Shown in pieces: positions 44,713-53,860 of a stretch of DNA of 64,000 nt (position 1 is the stretch's first letter; each line of letters opens with the position of its first letter). This stretch comes from an uncultured Chromatiaceae bacterium (lineage in GTDB: Bacteria > Pseudomonadota > Gammaproteobacteria > Enterobacterales > Alteromonadaceae). Location of the stretch: assembly GCA_937978655.1 (NCBI GenBank), contig CALJUX010000038.1, positions 121,481-185,480 of the forward strand, read 5' to 3'. A model generated the notes under the pieces. That model ran no database searches and was not told the origin of the DNA. It saw only the letters and a program-made list of their open reading frames with translations. A program made the translations under genes and the position numbers.

Positions 44713-46866
44713 TTAAACCGGATAAAACACCTGGCCGCTCTGAGCCATGGCGCGGGTTTTGTCTGTGACCTGATAGATTTCACCGAGGTCGGCGTATTGG
44801 TCGGCCAGTGCCACGAAGTTGGCGAGGCCCATAGTGTCGGCATAACGCAGTGGACCACCGCGGAACGGCGGGAAGCCTAAGCCATAAATCAGGCCCATAT
44901 CGGCTTCGGCCGCAGTCGCCACAATGCCTTCTTCCAGACAACGGATAGCTTCGTTAATCATTGGGATCATGGTGCGGGCGATGATTTCATCGGCACTGAA
45001 TTCACGCGGCGCGGCAGCAACACCTGCCAGCAGCGCAGCAGCGGCCGGGTCCAGGTCTTTTTTCGGTTTGCCTTTGGCATCTTTGCTGTAGGCGTAGAAA
45101 CCGAGGCCATTTTTCTGACCATAACGATTGGCGGCGTACATCACGCTGACCGGGTCGTTAGCAAGTTTTGCCATCCGGGTCGGGAAGCCGTCAGCCATCA
45201 CGTCAGTACAATGATGTGCGGTATCGAGGCCGACCACGTCGAGCAGATACGCCGGGCCCATTGGCCAGCCGAATTGTTTTTCCATCACTTTGTCGATTTG
45301 CGCGAAGCTGGCGCCATCAAGCAGTAATTTTGAGAAACCGGCAAAATACGGGAACAACACGCGGTTGACGTAGAAACCCGGGCAGTCGTTGACCACAATC
45401 GGCGATTTGCCCATTTTGGCGGCGTAAGCGACCACAGCAGCGACAGTCTCGTCTGAAGTGTCTTTGCCACGAATGACTTCGACCAGTGGCATCTGATGCA
45501 CCGGGTTAAAGAAGTGCATGCCACAGAAGCGGCTTGGGTCCGTCAGGTTAGCGGCCAGCAAATTAATCGAAATGGTCGAAGTGTTCGACGTGATGATTGC
45601 ATCCGCCGCGACCACAGTTTCAATTTCTTTCAGCACAGCGCCTTTGATTTTCGGGTTTTCCACTACGGCTTCAACGACGATATCGACAGTTTTCACTGGT
45701 TCCAGTGACAAAGTCGGCTGAATTGACGCGACCACTTTCGCCATGCCGGCGGCGTCGAGCTTTTTGCGCTCCACCTGTTTGCCGAGCAACTTAATGGCTT
45801 CGCCCATGCCCAGTTCCAGCGCTTTGTCGTTGATGTCTTTCATCACCACAGGCACGCCTTTCGATGCGCTTTGGTAACAAATGCCACCGCCCATGATACC
45901 GGCGCCAAGCACCGCGGCTTTTTTGATGATTTTGGTCGCTTGTTTACCGGCTTGTTTAGCTTTGGCTTTAATCAGCTGGTCGTTCAGGAACAAGCCAATT
46001 TGCGCGGTCGCTGCTGTGGTTTTTGCCAGTTTGGCAAAACCGGCATTTTCCAGCGCTACTGCGCCGGCTCTGTCTAAACGGGCGGCTTTTTCGATGGTTT
46101 CTACGGCCAGCATTGGCGCCGGGTAGTGTTTGCCGGCTTGGGCAAATACCATCCCTTTGGCAGTGCTGAAGCTCATGATGGCTTCAGTTTTGTTCAGTTT
46201 CAGTGGCTCTAACTTGGCCTGACGTTTTTTCCGCCAGTTCAGTTTGCCGGCGATGGCGTCTTGTACCATCGATAAAGCCGCAGCTTTTAACTTGTCCGGT
46301 GCGACGACGGCGTCAATCGCACCTTCTTTTAACGCTTGTTCAGCACCACGCTCTTTGCCGGTGGTGATCCACTCCATCGCGGTGTCGGCACCGACAATAC
46401 GTGGCAGACGGGCCGTGCCGCCAAAGCCTGGCATCAGGCCCAGCTTCACTTCCGGCAAACCGATTTTGGTGGTAGTGTCAGCAACACGGTAGTCAGCGGT
46501 TAAAGTCCATTCACAGCCGCCGCCTAAGGCAAAGCCTTTAATAGCGCAAACGGTTGGAACCGGTAAATCTTCGGCCAGGTCAAATACATCTGATGCTTGT
46601 TTAATCCACGGCACCAGTTGTTCTTCTGCTTGTTGGAAGGTGCCAAGGAATTCAGTGATATCAGCGCCAACAATAAAGGCGTCTTTGCCGCTGCTGTAAA
46701 TCAGGCCTTTTAAGGCGCTGTCTTTATAGAGAAGGTCGAGGGCCGCGCGGCAGTCCGCCAGCGTCTGCTGGTCGAATTTATTGACCGAGCCGGCCGCGTT
46801 AAAGGTAAACTCGGCAATACCGTCAGCAATGTATTGCACGGTAATGCTGGAACTCTGGTAGATCAT
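44713..46866 (-). CDS. fadB: FadB, fatty acid oxidation complex alpha subunit
   Basis: Multifunctional enoyl-CoA hydratase / 3-hydroxyacyl-CoA dehydrogenase. It has 717 residues. The crotonase part has FALGGGCEWTL near residue 112 and LPEVKLGLMPGFGGTARLPR as GLMPGFGGT. The dehydrogenase part has the NAD motif VLGAGIMGGGI near residue 319 and the conserved SNTSTI and HFFNP blocks. ATG 46866 has GGAG at seven bases. It is divergent from slt, with candidate FadR and PsrA operators between them. Confidence 0.99.
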   Translation of the reverse strand: MIYQSSSITVQYIADGIAEFTFNAAGSVNKFDQQTLADCRAALDLLYKDSALKGLIYSSGKDAFIVGADITEFLGTFQQAEEQLVPWIKQASDVFDLAEDLPVPTVCAIKGFALGGGCEWTLTADYRVADTTTKIGLPEVKLGLMPGFGGTARLPRIVGADTAMEWITTGKERGAEQALKEGAIDAVVAPDKLKAAALSMVQDAIAGKLNWRKKRQAKLEPLKLNKTEAIMSFSTAKGMVFAQAGKHYPAPMLAVETIEKAARLDRAGAVALENAGFAKLAKTTAATAQIGLFLNDQLIKAKAKQAGKQATKIIKKAAVLGAGIMGGGICYQSASKGVPVVMKDINDKALELGMGEAIKLLGKQVERKKLDAAGMAKVVASIQPTLSLEPVKTVDIVVEAVVENPKIKGAVLKEIETVVAADAIITSNTSTISINLLAANLTDPSRFCGMHFFNPVHQMPLVEVIRGKDTSDETVAAVVAYAAKMGKSPIVVNDCPGFYVNRVLFPYFAGFSKLLLDGASFAQIDKVMEKQFGWPMGPAYLLDVVGLDTAHHCTDVMADGFPTRMAKLANDPVSVMYAANRYGQKNGLGFYAYSKDAKGKPKKDLDPAAAALLAGVAAAPREFSADEIIARTMIPMINEAIRCLEEGIVATAAEADMGLIYGLGFPPFRGGPLRYADTMGLANFVALADQYADLGEIYQVTDKTRAMAQSGQVFYPV

Positions 46867-46917
46867 GGATGTTCTCCTTCGTCGCGTAGGTGACAGATAC
46901 TTTTGTGAGATCGTCGC

Positions 46918-46934
46918 AACAGGTCAGATGAGTC
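46918..46934 (-). promoter_or_regulatory. Candidate FadR operator upstream of fadBA
   Basis: On the minus strand GACTCATCTGACCTGTT matches 14 of 17 positions of the FadR consensus as I know it (AACTGGTC-K-GACCTGTT). It lies 52 bases before the fadB start. Confidence 0.65.
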
Positions 46935-46980
46935 TTGTGCGTAAGCAGTGTGTCGCGGTTCAGGAAAAAATTCAACCGTT

Positions 46981-47000
46981 ATTTAAACGAGCGTTTGAAT
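46981..47000. promoter_or_regulatory. Candidate PsrA operator in the fadB-slt intergenic region
   Basis: A 20-bp imperfect palindrome, with AAACG and CGTTT half-sites about two bases AG, fits the PsrA motif C/GAAAC-N2to4-GTTTG/C with N4. PsrA represses beta-oxidation genes in several gammaproteobacteria. Confidence 0.55.
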
Positions 47001-47042
47001 CGGCCGGCGACAACCAACTAACTATAGGTGGATTTTCGAAAC

Positions 47043-48959
47043 ATGGGGCAATTGAAGTCCGGGTTGGCAGTGTTGGTTCTGTGGTGTGGTGCTGTAATGG
47101 CCCCCGCATTGGCTGCGCCGTCAGACGCCGTATTGCGCGAACGTTTTCTGCAGGCCGAGAAAAAAATTCACCAGGTGCCGCTGGCGCAGGCGGAAAAAAT
47201 GCTGCGCGATTTACATGCGTACCCGCTGAAACCTTACATTGAACTGGAGTATGTCAGCCGTACCTTAGGCAATACTGAGGCGGTGCAAAAGTTCCTGCAA
47301 CAATACAAGGGCACGCCGCTGGAATGGCCGCTGAAAAAACGCTGGCTGTTATATCTGGCTGGTGTGCAACTGACCCAGCCATTCCTGAAACATTATCAGA
47401 TGGGCACTGATACTGTGCTCGACTGCACCGCGCTGCAGCTGCGTCTGCTGAATGAGCCACCTGCATCAGTTTGGCCTGAGGTCACACATTTGTGGCTGGA
47501 TGGCGAATCTTTACCAAAAGAATGTGACGCACTGTTTAAACGCTGGCAAAAAGCTGGCCAGCGCACACCTGAAGTGGTGTGGGCGCGCTTAGTGAAAGCG
47601 GCCGATGGTGGTGACGACCGTATTATTCCTTATCTGCGCACGCTGATGCCGGCCAAACTGCAGTACCTCGGCGACAAGTGGAAACAAGTGCTGGAAGAGC
47701 CGGCCTTAGTCAGCCGGCAGAAATTTCTGCCACTGAAACACCCGTGGGAGCGCGAGATCCTGACCTTTGGCCTGAAAAAGCTGGTGTGGAAAAAACCGGA
47801 TCAAGCGCTGGCGGTTTGGGCGCGTTACGAAATGGACCCGCATTTTACCAAGTCACAACGTATTGATGTGGCGCGTAATTTCGCGATTGCGCTCGCCAGT
47901 AAAGACGACAGTCGCGCGGCAAAATTTTTGGCCATGGTGCCGGTGGAATTAAAAGACGATTTATTCCTGCAATGGCAAATCACCTGGTATCTGCGCCAGC
48001 AACAATGGCCGCGAGTCATCGAAGTATTAAACGAGTTACCCGCAGCCACCCGTAAAGACGATAGCTGGCAATATTGGCTGGCGCGCGCTTACGAGCAAAG
48101 CGGCGACCATGAGCAAAGCAAACAGCTGTTGACCGCGCTGGCGGCGACGCGCGGTTACTACGGCTTTATGGCTGCAGCGAAATTGGGTTTACCGCCGAGT
48201 CTGGCGCATAAACCGGTACCGGTCAGCAAAGAGCAATATCAGGCATTTCGCAACAGCGACAGCATGCAACGCATGCGGGAATGGGAACAATTAGGTCGAC
48301 CCAATGCCGCCAAACGCGAACTGACCTTCCTGCAAAAATACGGCACCCCGCAGCAGCAATTAAGCGCCGCCAAGCTGGCGTACGACAACGGCTGGTACGA
48401 CAGAGCCATTTTTGCTCTGGCCGACGCCGGCTATTGGGATGATGTTGAGATGCGTTTCCCGATGGTTTACAACAAGGAAATTCAGAAACACGCCAAAGCA
48501 GCCCATGTCGACCCGGCGTGGGCCATGGCGATCACCCGGCGGGAAAGTACCTTCATTCCGACGGCCAGGTCACCGGTGGGCGCCCATGGTCTGATGCAAA
48601 TCATGCCGCGCACCGCCAAACATATCACTGGGCGTAACGTGAAGGTGGAAGCCTTATACAACCCGAATACCAACATTGATATGGGCACTGATTATTTAAA
48701 ATATTTGCTGCGCGCCAATGACAATAATCTGGTGTTTGCTACTGCCAGCTACAATGCCGGTTACAGCAATGTGCAGCGCTGGATCCCGAAAAACCGCGAG
48801 ATGGAACTGGACGTCTGGATTGAAACCATTCCGTTTAAAGAAACCCGGGAATATGTCAAAGCGGTACTGGCCTATTACCAGATTTATAATATCCGGATGA
48901 ATCAGGAACAGGATGTATTTGCGCCGCTGGCAACGATGAAAGTCGGCCAGACTGGCTGA
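47043..48959 (+). CDS. slt: Soluble lytic murein transglycosylase (Slt70 type)
   Basis: Periplasmic enzyme cleaving peptidoglycan to 1,6-anhydro products. ATG 47043 gives 638 residues and a clean signal peptide ending ALA-AP near residue 25; a GTG at 47028 is in frame but has no binding site. A long alpha-superhelical U-domain fills residues 30-460. The catalytic domain has RRESTFIP with Glu501, then GAHGLMQIMP and NIDMGTDYL, and the ATASYNAG block. It is divergent from fadB. Confidence 0.96.
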   Translation: MGQLKSGLAVLVLWCGAVMAPALAAPSDAVLRERFLQAEKKIHQVPLAQAEKMLRDLHAYPLKPYIELEYVSRTLGNTEAVQKFLQQYKGTPLEWPLKKRWLLYLAGVQLTQPFLKHYQMGTDTVLDCTALQLRLLNEPPASVWPEVTHLWLDGESLPKECDALFKRWQKAGQRTPEVVWARLVKAADGGDDRIIPYLRTLMPAKLQYLGDKWKQVLEEPALVSRQKFLPLKHPWEREILTFGLKKLVWKKPDQALAVWARYEMDPHFTKSQRIDVARNFAIALASKDDSRAAKFLAMVPVELKDDLFLQWQITWYLRQQQWPRVIEVLNELPAATRKDDSWQYWLARAYEQSGDHEQSKQLLTALAATRGYYGFMAAAKLGLPPSLAHKPVPVSKEQYQAFRNSDSMQRMREWEQLGRPNAAKRELTFLQKYGTPQQQLSAAKLAYDNGWYDRAIFALADAGYWDDVEMRFPMVYNKEIQKHAKAAHVDPAWAMAITRRESTFIPTARSPVGAHGLMQIMPRTAKHITGRNVKVEALYNPNTNIDMGTDYLKYLLRANDNNLVFATASYNAGYSNVQRWIPKNREMELDVWIETIPFKETREYVKAVLAYYQIYNIRMNQEQDVFAPLATMKVGQTG

Positions 48960-49008
48960 TGAATAAGTTATGTTAATATATTGAAATAAAATCAGCACAG
49001 GATACATC

Positions 49009-50331
49009 ATGCGCCCAGCTTATCAGGCTCTGTATGCCGCCCATTTGTTTGAACTGCAACAACGTACCAAAGCCGTATTAGCACGCGAGAGTCTGGACGC
49101 GCTGGTGATCCACTCAGGTCAGGCCAAGCGACAGTTTCTCGACGATATGGATTATCCGTTTAAGGTCAATCCGTTATTCAAAGCCTGGTTGCCGGTAGTA
49201 GACAATCCACATTGCTGGCTGATAGTTGATGGCGTCAACAAACCTAAACTGGTGTTTTATCTGCCGGTCGATTTCTGGCACAAAGTGCCGGATGCGCCAA
49301 ATGACTTCTGGTCCGGTTTTTTTGATATTCAGCTGATTGATAAACCAACCAAAGTCGAAAGTTTGCTGCCGTACGACAAAGCCAGGGTGGCCTATCTTGG
49401 CGAGCAGCTGGAACTGGCACGGGCGCTGGGTTTTAGTCAGCTCAATCCGGAAGGGGTGCTCAGTTACCTGCATTATTTCCGCGCGTACAAAACCGATTAC
49501 GAGCTGGCCTGCATGCGCGAAGCCAATCGCATCGCAGTTGAAGGTCACCGCGCCGCGGAAGCCTGTTTCCGCAGCGGCGGCAGCGAATTTGCGATTCAGC
49601 TGGCGTACTTAGCTGCAGTGCAGCAAGGCGAAAATGAAGTGCCTTATGGCAATATTATTGCGCTGAATGAAAACGCGGCTATTTTGCATTACACCGTGCT
49701 GGAACGGCAAAAACCGGCGCAGCATCATTCATTTTTAATCGATGCCGGCGCGTCTTTCCATGGTTATGCTGCCGACATTACCCGCACTTACAGCGCGCGT
49801 GATGACGAATTTCAGGCGCTGATCACCAGCATGAATGCCGTACAGCTGGCCTTAGTGGATACGTTAAAACCCGGCATCAAATACACTGAAGTGCATTTAA
49901 AGTCGCACGAACTGATTGCTCAGGTGCTGGCGGATTTTGATTTTGTTCAGCTCTCGCCACAAGCGATTGTCGAAAGCGGCATCAGCCGGACTTTCTACCC
50001 ACATGGCATCGGCCATCACCTCGGCCTGCAAGTGCACGATGTTGGCGGCTTTATGGCCGACGAACGCGGCACGCACGTTGCTGCGCCTGAAGATCACCCC
50101 TTCCTGCGTTGCACCCGTCTCATCGAACCGCGTCAGGTGTTTACCATTGAACCTGGCCTGTATTTTATCGATTCGCTGCTGGCGGATTTAAAAGCGACAG
50201 ATCAAGGCAAATACATCAACTGGCATAAAGTCGATGCCTTCCGCCAGTTTGGTGGCATCCGCATCGAAGACAACGTCATTGTGCATCGCGAGCGCAATGA
50301 GAATATGACAAGGGATCTGGGGCTGGCATAA
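49009..50331 (+). CDS. pepQ: PepQ, Xaa-Pro dipeptidase (prolidase)
   Basis: Cytoplasmic M24B metallopeptidase that splits dipeptides with C-terminal proline. It has 440 residues, close to E. coli PepQ at 443. The N-terminal domain has DALVIHSGQ and YPFKVNPLFKAW. Metal ligands lie in DAGASFHGYAADITRTY (two Asp), GIGHHLGLQVHD (His) and two Glu in FTIEPGLYF and GGIRIEDN. In other gammaproteobacteria pepQ often sits next to fadBA, as it nearly does here with slt between. Confidence 0.98.
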   Translation: MRPAYQALYAAHLFELQQRTKAVLARESLDALVIHSGQAKRQFLDDMDYPFKVNPLFKAWLPVVDNPHCWLIVDGVNKPKLVFYLPVDFWHKVPDAPNDFWSGFFDIQLIDKPTKVESLLPYDKARVAYLGEQLELARALGFSQLNPEGVLSYLHYFRAYKTDYELACMREANRIAVEGHRAAEACFRSGGSEFAIQLAYLAAVQQGENEVPYGNIIALNENAAILHYTVLERQKPAQHHSFLIDAGASFHGYAADITRTYSARDDEFQALITSMNAVQLALVDTLKPGIKYTEVHLKSHELIAQVLADFDFVQLSPQAIVESGISRTFYPHGIGHHLGLQVHDVGGFMADERGTHVAAPEDHPFLRCTRLIEPRQVFTIEPGLYFIDSLLADLKATDQGKYINWHKVDAFRQFGGIRIEDNVIVHRERNENMTRDLGLA

Positions 50332-50349
50332 GCCTGGCTTGTTGAGTTG

Positions 50350-50383
50350 GCAGGGGCATTGCCCCTGCGAACCCTTCTTTTTT
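50350..50383 (+). terminator. Intrinsic terminator of pepQ
   Basis: GCAGGGGC/GCCCCTGC stem with a three-base loop and a T tract about eight bases further on. Confidence 0.7.
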
Positions 50384-50425
50384 GGCGTTAACCCATGCGC
50401 TTGTTTTGACGGAAAGTCCGTCTAG

Positions 50426-50636
50426 CAAAGAGTTCACCTAACGGTGAGTCACTTTCTTTTGTTTCAGCAAAAGAAAGTAACCAAAGAAAAACTGACCCCA
50501 GTTCCGCTCGAAAGCCCGCTGAAAACCCACAATTTGAGGCGCTGGCGTAACTCGCGGTGCGCTACCGTCGCACCGCTCAAACACCCGCCAGCTTAAAACC
50601 TCAAATCGTGATTTTTCAACGGCTCGCTTCAATGGG
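50426..50636. repeat. Left arm of inverted-repeat element, with an inserted nested hairpin
   Basis: Bases 50426-50525 and 50614-50636 match, in inverted orientation, the segment 50991-51115. The shared part includes the hairpin ACTTTCTTTTG/CAAAAGAAAGT and the run TTCCGCTCGAAAGCCCG. The left arm alone has about 88 extra bases (50526-50613). With the pepQ terminator this accounts for the 374-bp gap before the small gene. Confidence 0.85.
50532..50606. repeat. Nested palindrome inside the left arm
   Basis: Three stems nest in order: ATTTGAGG/CCTCAAAT (50532-50539 with 50599-50606), GCTGGCG/CGCCAGC (50541-50547 with 50586-50592) and GCGGTGCG/CGCACCGC (50554-50561 with 50569-50576). All three are perfect. 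The right arm lacks this block. Confidence 0.85.
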
Positions 50637-50705
50637 GGATGGATTCCTTTATTCGATTGGTATTAATTTTCTTGTAGTTAAAATCAAGACTAAGGACATA
50701 TTAAA

Positions 50706-50963
50706 GTGAAAGACAAATTGCACCGAGCTATAGAAGAATTAAGAGCTCAGGGACGTAAGACTTTGCCACTCGGAAATATACTGGAACATGCTGGAATACC
50801 GATCCCTCAAGGCACAGAAATTGAAGTTTTGATTCAGATGCTTGATGAATTGGCTGCAGAGAATGTGATTTTTGACCATTCGGCTAAAGGTCGATGGGGG
50901 AAAGTTACTGGGAATGATGGTGATATATTCTTTAGTGTCGGTGAGAAAGTTAGTTTCTTATGA
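50706..50963 (+). CDS. Hypothetical 85-residue protein carried by the inverted-repeat element
   Basis: Starts at GTG 50706 with AAGGA nine bases upstream. Not recognised. Secondary structure by eye: helix (residues 3-15), helix (22-29), long helix (37-54), then two strands with a turn (RWGKVTGNDGDIFFSVGEKV), a layout compatible with a small winged-helix domain but not proof. By hand count it is about 41% GC, visibly lower than its neighbours, with AT-rich DNA also just upstream. It is the only gene between the two inverted arms, which suggests it came with them. Confidence 0.65.
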   Translation: MKDKLHRAIEELRAQGRKTLPLGNILEHAGIPIPQGTEIEVLIQMLDELAAENVIFDHSAKGRWGKVTGNDGDIFFSVGEKVSFL

Positions 50964-50990
50964 AAATGCGCTTGATGCTGTGACTAGCCG

Positions 50991-51115
50991 CCCGTTGGAG
51001 CGAGCCGACAACTTTTCAGACGGGCTTTCGAGCGGAACCGGGCTTGCGTTTTCTTTGGTTACTTTCTTTTGGCAACGCAAAAGAAAGTAACTCACCGTCA
51101 GGTGAAATCTCTTCG
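50991..51115. repeat. Right arm of inverted-repeat element
   Basis: Reverse complement of the left-arm sequence without its hairpin insert; includes the stem TTACTTTCTTTTG/CAAAAGAAAGTAA (13 bp) and GGGCTTTCGAGCGGAA. Arms differ at scattered positions, so they are not a recent duplication. Confidence 0.85.
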
Positions 51116-51158
51116 AAGCGGTCTCGCCGACCAGGCAAAACTGAAGGTCAGAAACAAG

Positions 51159-51182
51159 AAAAAAAGCGCCGCTGACCGCGCT
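51159..51182 (-). terminator. Intrinsic terminator after trkA
   Basis: On the minus strand AGCGC/GCGCT with an eight-base loop runs into seven T just after the trkA stop. Confidence 0.75.
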
Positions 51183-51185
51183 TGG

Positions 51186-52562
51186 TCAAAGAAAAAACGC
51201 GCTGACCTGGAACAGCCGTTCCACTTCACCGATGTGTTTTTTGTCGACTAAAAACAGAATCACATGGTCGTCGGTTGCTATGACGATATTGTCGTGCGCG
51301 ATCAGGACTTCGTCGCCGCGGACAATGGCGCCGATGGTGCAACCCGGCGGCAGCTTCACTTTACCGATAGTCTGGCCGACCACTTTAGAGGTGGTGCTGT
51401 CGCCGTGGGCAATGGCTTCAATGGCTTCGGCGGCGCCACGGCGCAGGGAGTAGACGTTGACGATGTCGCCACGCCGCACGTGCGTCAGCAGTGCTGAAAT
51501 GGTGGCTTGTTGCGGCGATACCGCGATATCGATTTCGCCACCTTGCAGCAGGTCAACATAAGCGCTGCGTTTAATCAGTACCATGGTTTTTTGCGCGCCC
51601 ATCCGTTTGGCCAGCATCGCCGACATGATGTTGGCTTCGTCGTCGTTGGTAACGGCGAGGAATACATCGACTTCGTCGATACTTTCTTCCTGCAGCAGCT
51701 CCGGATCTGAAGCGTCGCCGGCATAGACCACAGTATTTTCCAACGTGCTGGATAAATACTCGGCGCGCTCTTTGCTGCGTTCAATCAGCTTGACGCTGTG
51801 GGTTTTCTCCAGCGCTTTGGCAAGGCCATAACCGACGTTGCCACCGCCGGCGATCATGATACGGCGGTAGCTGTTTTCCAGCTTTTGCAGCTCGCTCATC
51901 ACGGCGCGGATGTGTTTGGTTGCGGCGACAAAAAACACTTCGTCATCGGCTTCGATAATAGTGGTGCCTATCGGTTTTATCGCATGGCCGCGCCGGTAAA
52001 TAGTGGCGACCCGGGCGTCGATATGCGGCATGTGCTCTTTCAGTGTCGACAGCGCATGGCCGACTAGCAGGCCGCCATAATAGGCTTTAACCGCGACCAG
52101 ACTGACTTTACCACCCGCAAATTCAACCACTTGCAGCGCGCCAGGGTAATCAATCAGCCGGCGGATGTAGTCGGTCACCAGGGTTTCTGGTGCAATAAAG
52201 TGGTCGACCGGCAAGTCATCTTTGTTAAACAGCTTGTCGCGGTATTTGATGTATTGATTGGTGCGAATGCGTGCCACTTTGGTCGGCGTGTTAAAAATAC
52301 TGTAGGCGACCTGACAGGCAACGATGTTGACTTCGTCGCTGTTGGTGACGGCGATGATCATATCGGCATCTTCAGCGCCGGCTTTTTTTAAGATATCCGG
52401 GTGCGCGCTGTGGCCATGCACCACCTGCAGGTCAAACTTGTCCTGCAGCGCGCGTAGTTTTTCGGCATTGATATCAACGACTGTGATGTCGTTTTCTTCC
52501 CCGACCAAATTCTCTGCCAGTGTTGCACCGACCTGGCCAGCACCTAAGATAATGATTTTCAT
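51186..52562 (-). CDS. trkA: TrkA, potassium uptake regulatory subunit
   Basis: Peripheral NAD(H)/ATP-binding gating subunit of the Trk potassium system. It has 458 residues, the same as E. coli, made of two RCK modules: GAGQVGATLAENL at residues 7-19 and AGGGNVGYGLAKAL near residue 236, each with a C-terminal ligand lobe. Its ATG overlaps the rsmB stop by four bases. The trkH channel gene is not in the window. Confidence 0.98.
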   Translation of the reverse strand: MKIIILGAGQVGATLAENLVGEENDITVVDINAEKLRALQDKFDLQVVHGHSAHPDILKKAGAEDADMIIAVTNSDEVNIVACQVAYSIFNTPTKVARIRTNQYIKYRDKLFNKDDLPVDHFIAPETLVTDYIRRLIDYPGALQVVEFAGGKVSLVAVKAYYGGLLVGHALSTLKEHMPHIDARVATIYRRGHAIKPIGTTIIEADDEVFFVAATKHIRAVMSELQKLENSYRRIMIAGGGNVGYGLAKALEKTHSVKLIERSKERAEYLSSTLENTVVYAGDASDPELLQEESIDEVDVFLAVTNDDEANIMSAMLAKRMGAQKTMVLIKRSAYVDLLQGGEIDIAVSPQQATISALLTHVRRGDIVNVYSLRRGAAEAIEAIAHGDSTTSKVVGQTIGKVKLPPGCTIGAIVRGDEVLIAHDNIVIATDDHVILFLVDKKHIGEVERLFQVSAFFL

Positions 52563-53860
52563 GCAATCGCCTTTTTCTGCAATTTGGCGTAGAAGAAGCC
52601 GTCAGCCTGCGACTGGCCGGGCAATAACTGCCATGTGCTGGCGCTCTGACTGGCACTCAGTGGCATAGCCTCTGCGTCGGGTTGGGTCTCGAGAAAACGT
52701 TGGATTTGCAGCTGATTTTCATCTGGCAACACACTGCAGGTTGCATACAGCAGCACACCACCCGGTTTCAGCGTTGGCCAGACCGCGGCCAGAATTTGTT
52801 GCTGTAGCAGCGCCAGCGCCGCGATATCCGGCTTTTTGCGCAACCAGCGGATATCCGGGTGGCGGCGAATGACGCCGGTGGCCGAGCAGGGCACGTCCAA
52901 CAAAATTCTGTCAAACAGCTGACCGTCCCACCACTGATCCGGCTCAGCCGCATCGGCGGCTTTGACCTCTGCTTCATGGCCAAGTCGCGCCAGGTTTTCG
53001 CGCACCCGCACCAGTCGCGCCGGATCTTTATCTAATGCCAGCACCTGCGCCTCCGGCGCCAGCTCCAGCAAATGACCGGTTTTGCCGCCGGGGGCGCAGC
53101 AAGCGTCTAAGACCCGCTCGCCATTTTCCGGTGCCAGCAATACCGCCGCATATTGCGCGGCTAAGTCCTGCACGGCAAAAAAGCCCCAGACGTAACCTGG
53201 CAAAGTGGTGACATCACAGGCTTTGTCCAGCAGAACCGCCTGTGGCATCTCCGGGACGGGCTGGCTGAAGCCAATCTCCAGCGCAGTTAAATCTGCAGTG
53301 AATTTCTCGACCGAACAGCGTTTGGTGTTCACCCGCAGCCACAGTGGCGCTTTTTGCTGATTGGCGGCGATAATCTCCAGCCACTGCTGCGGATAGGCCT
53401 GTTGCAGTGACTGTACCAGCCAGGAAGGGTGATTGGTTTGCACTGAGAGCGGCGCGTCAGCGAATTCAAACAATTCCGGCTGACGCTGCACTGAGCGCAA
53501 CACACCGTTAATCAGCTTGGTCATCGACTGACCTTTCAGATAGCGGGCGGCTTCGACGGTTTCGCCGACGGCGGCGTGGTCTGGAATGCGTAAAAACTTC
53601 AGCTGATAAATGCCGAGATAAATCAGAAACTGCAGCGGGCGCAGCTGTTTCACCAGCGGCTTGCTCATCAGTTGCTGGCAGACAAAATCCAGCTGCGGCA
53701 GCTGGCGCATCAGGCCAAAGCACATTTCCTGCAGCAGCGCTTTGTCGGCCGGATTGCTAAACAGCAACTGGGCTTTGGGCAAAACGTCCGATAACGATTT
53801 GCCCTGATCGACCACCTGATAACACAAAGTCGCGGCGGTTGCGCGTAAGTTCGCGCTCAT
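52559..53860 (-). CDS. rsmB: RsmB, 16S rRNA m5C967 methyltransferase
   Basis: It has 433 residues. The N-terminal NusB-like domain spans about residues 1-140. The SAM motif DACCAPGGKTGHLLEL is near residue 250, and the catalytic PCSATGVIRRHPDIRW near residue 320 holds the nucleophilic Cys, with a second Cys in ATCSVLPDEN. The start overlaps the fmt stop by four bases (ATGA). Confidence 0.98.
   Translation of the reverse strand: MSANLRATAATLCYQVVDQGKSLSDVLPKAQLLFSNPADKALLQEMCFGLMRQLPQLDFVCQQLMSKPLVKQLRPLQFLIYLGIYQLKFLRIPDHAAVGETVEAARYLKGQSMTKLINGVLRSVQRQPELFEFADAPLSVQTNHPSWLVQSLQQAYPQQWLEIIAANQQKAPLWLRVNTKRCSVEKFTADLTALEIGFSQPVPEMPQAVLLDKACDVTTLPGYVWGFFAVQDLAAQYAAVLLAPENGERVLDACCAPGGKTGHLLELAPEAQVLALDKDPARLVRVRENLARLGHEAEVKAADAAEPDQWWDGQLFDRILLDVPCSATGVIRRHPDIRWLRKKPDIAALALLQQQILAAVWPTLKPGGVLLYATCSVLPDENQLQIQRFLETQPDAEAMPLSASQSASTWQLLPGQSQADGFFYAKLQKKAIA

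Noticed and set aside
50408..50422. GACGG/CCGTC hairpin as a separate repeat
   Set aside because: Only five base pairs and not matched elsewhere; too weak to list.
50426..51115. Insertion sequence
   Set aside because: No transposase frame or clear target duplication; the enclosed protein is only 85 residues with no DDE or similar motif.
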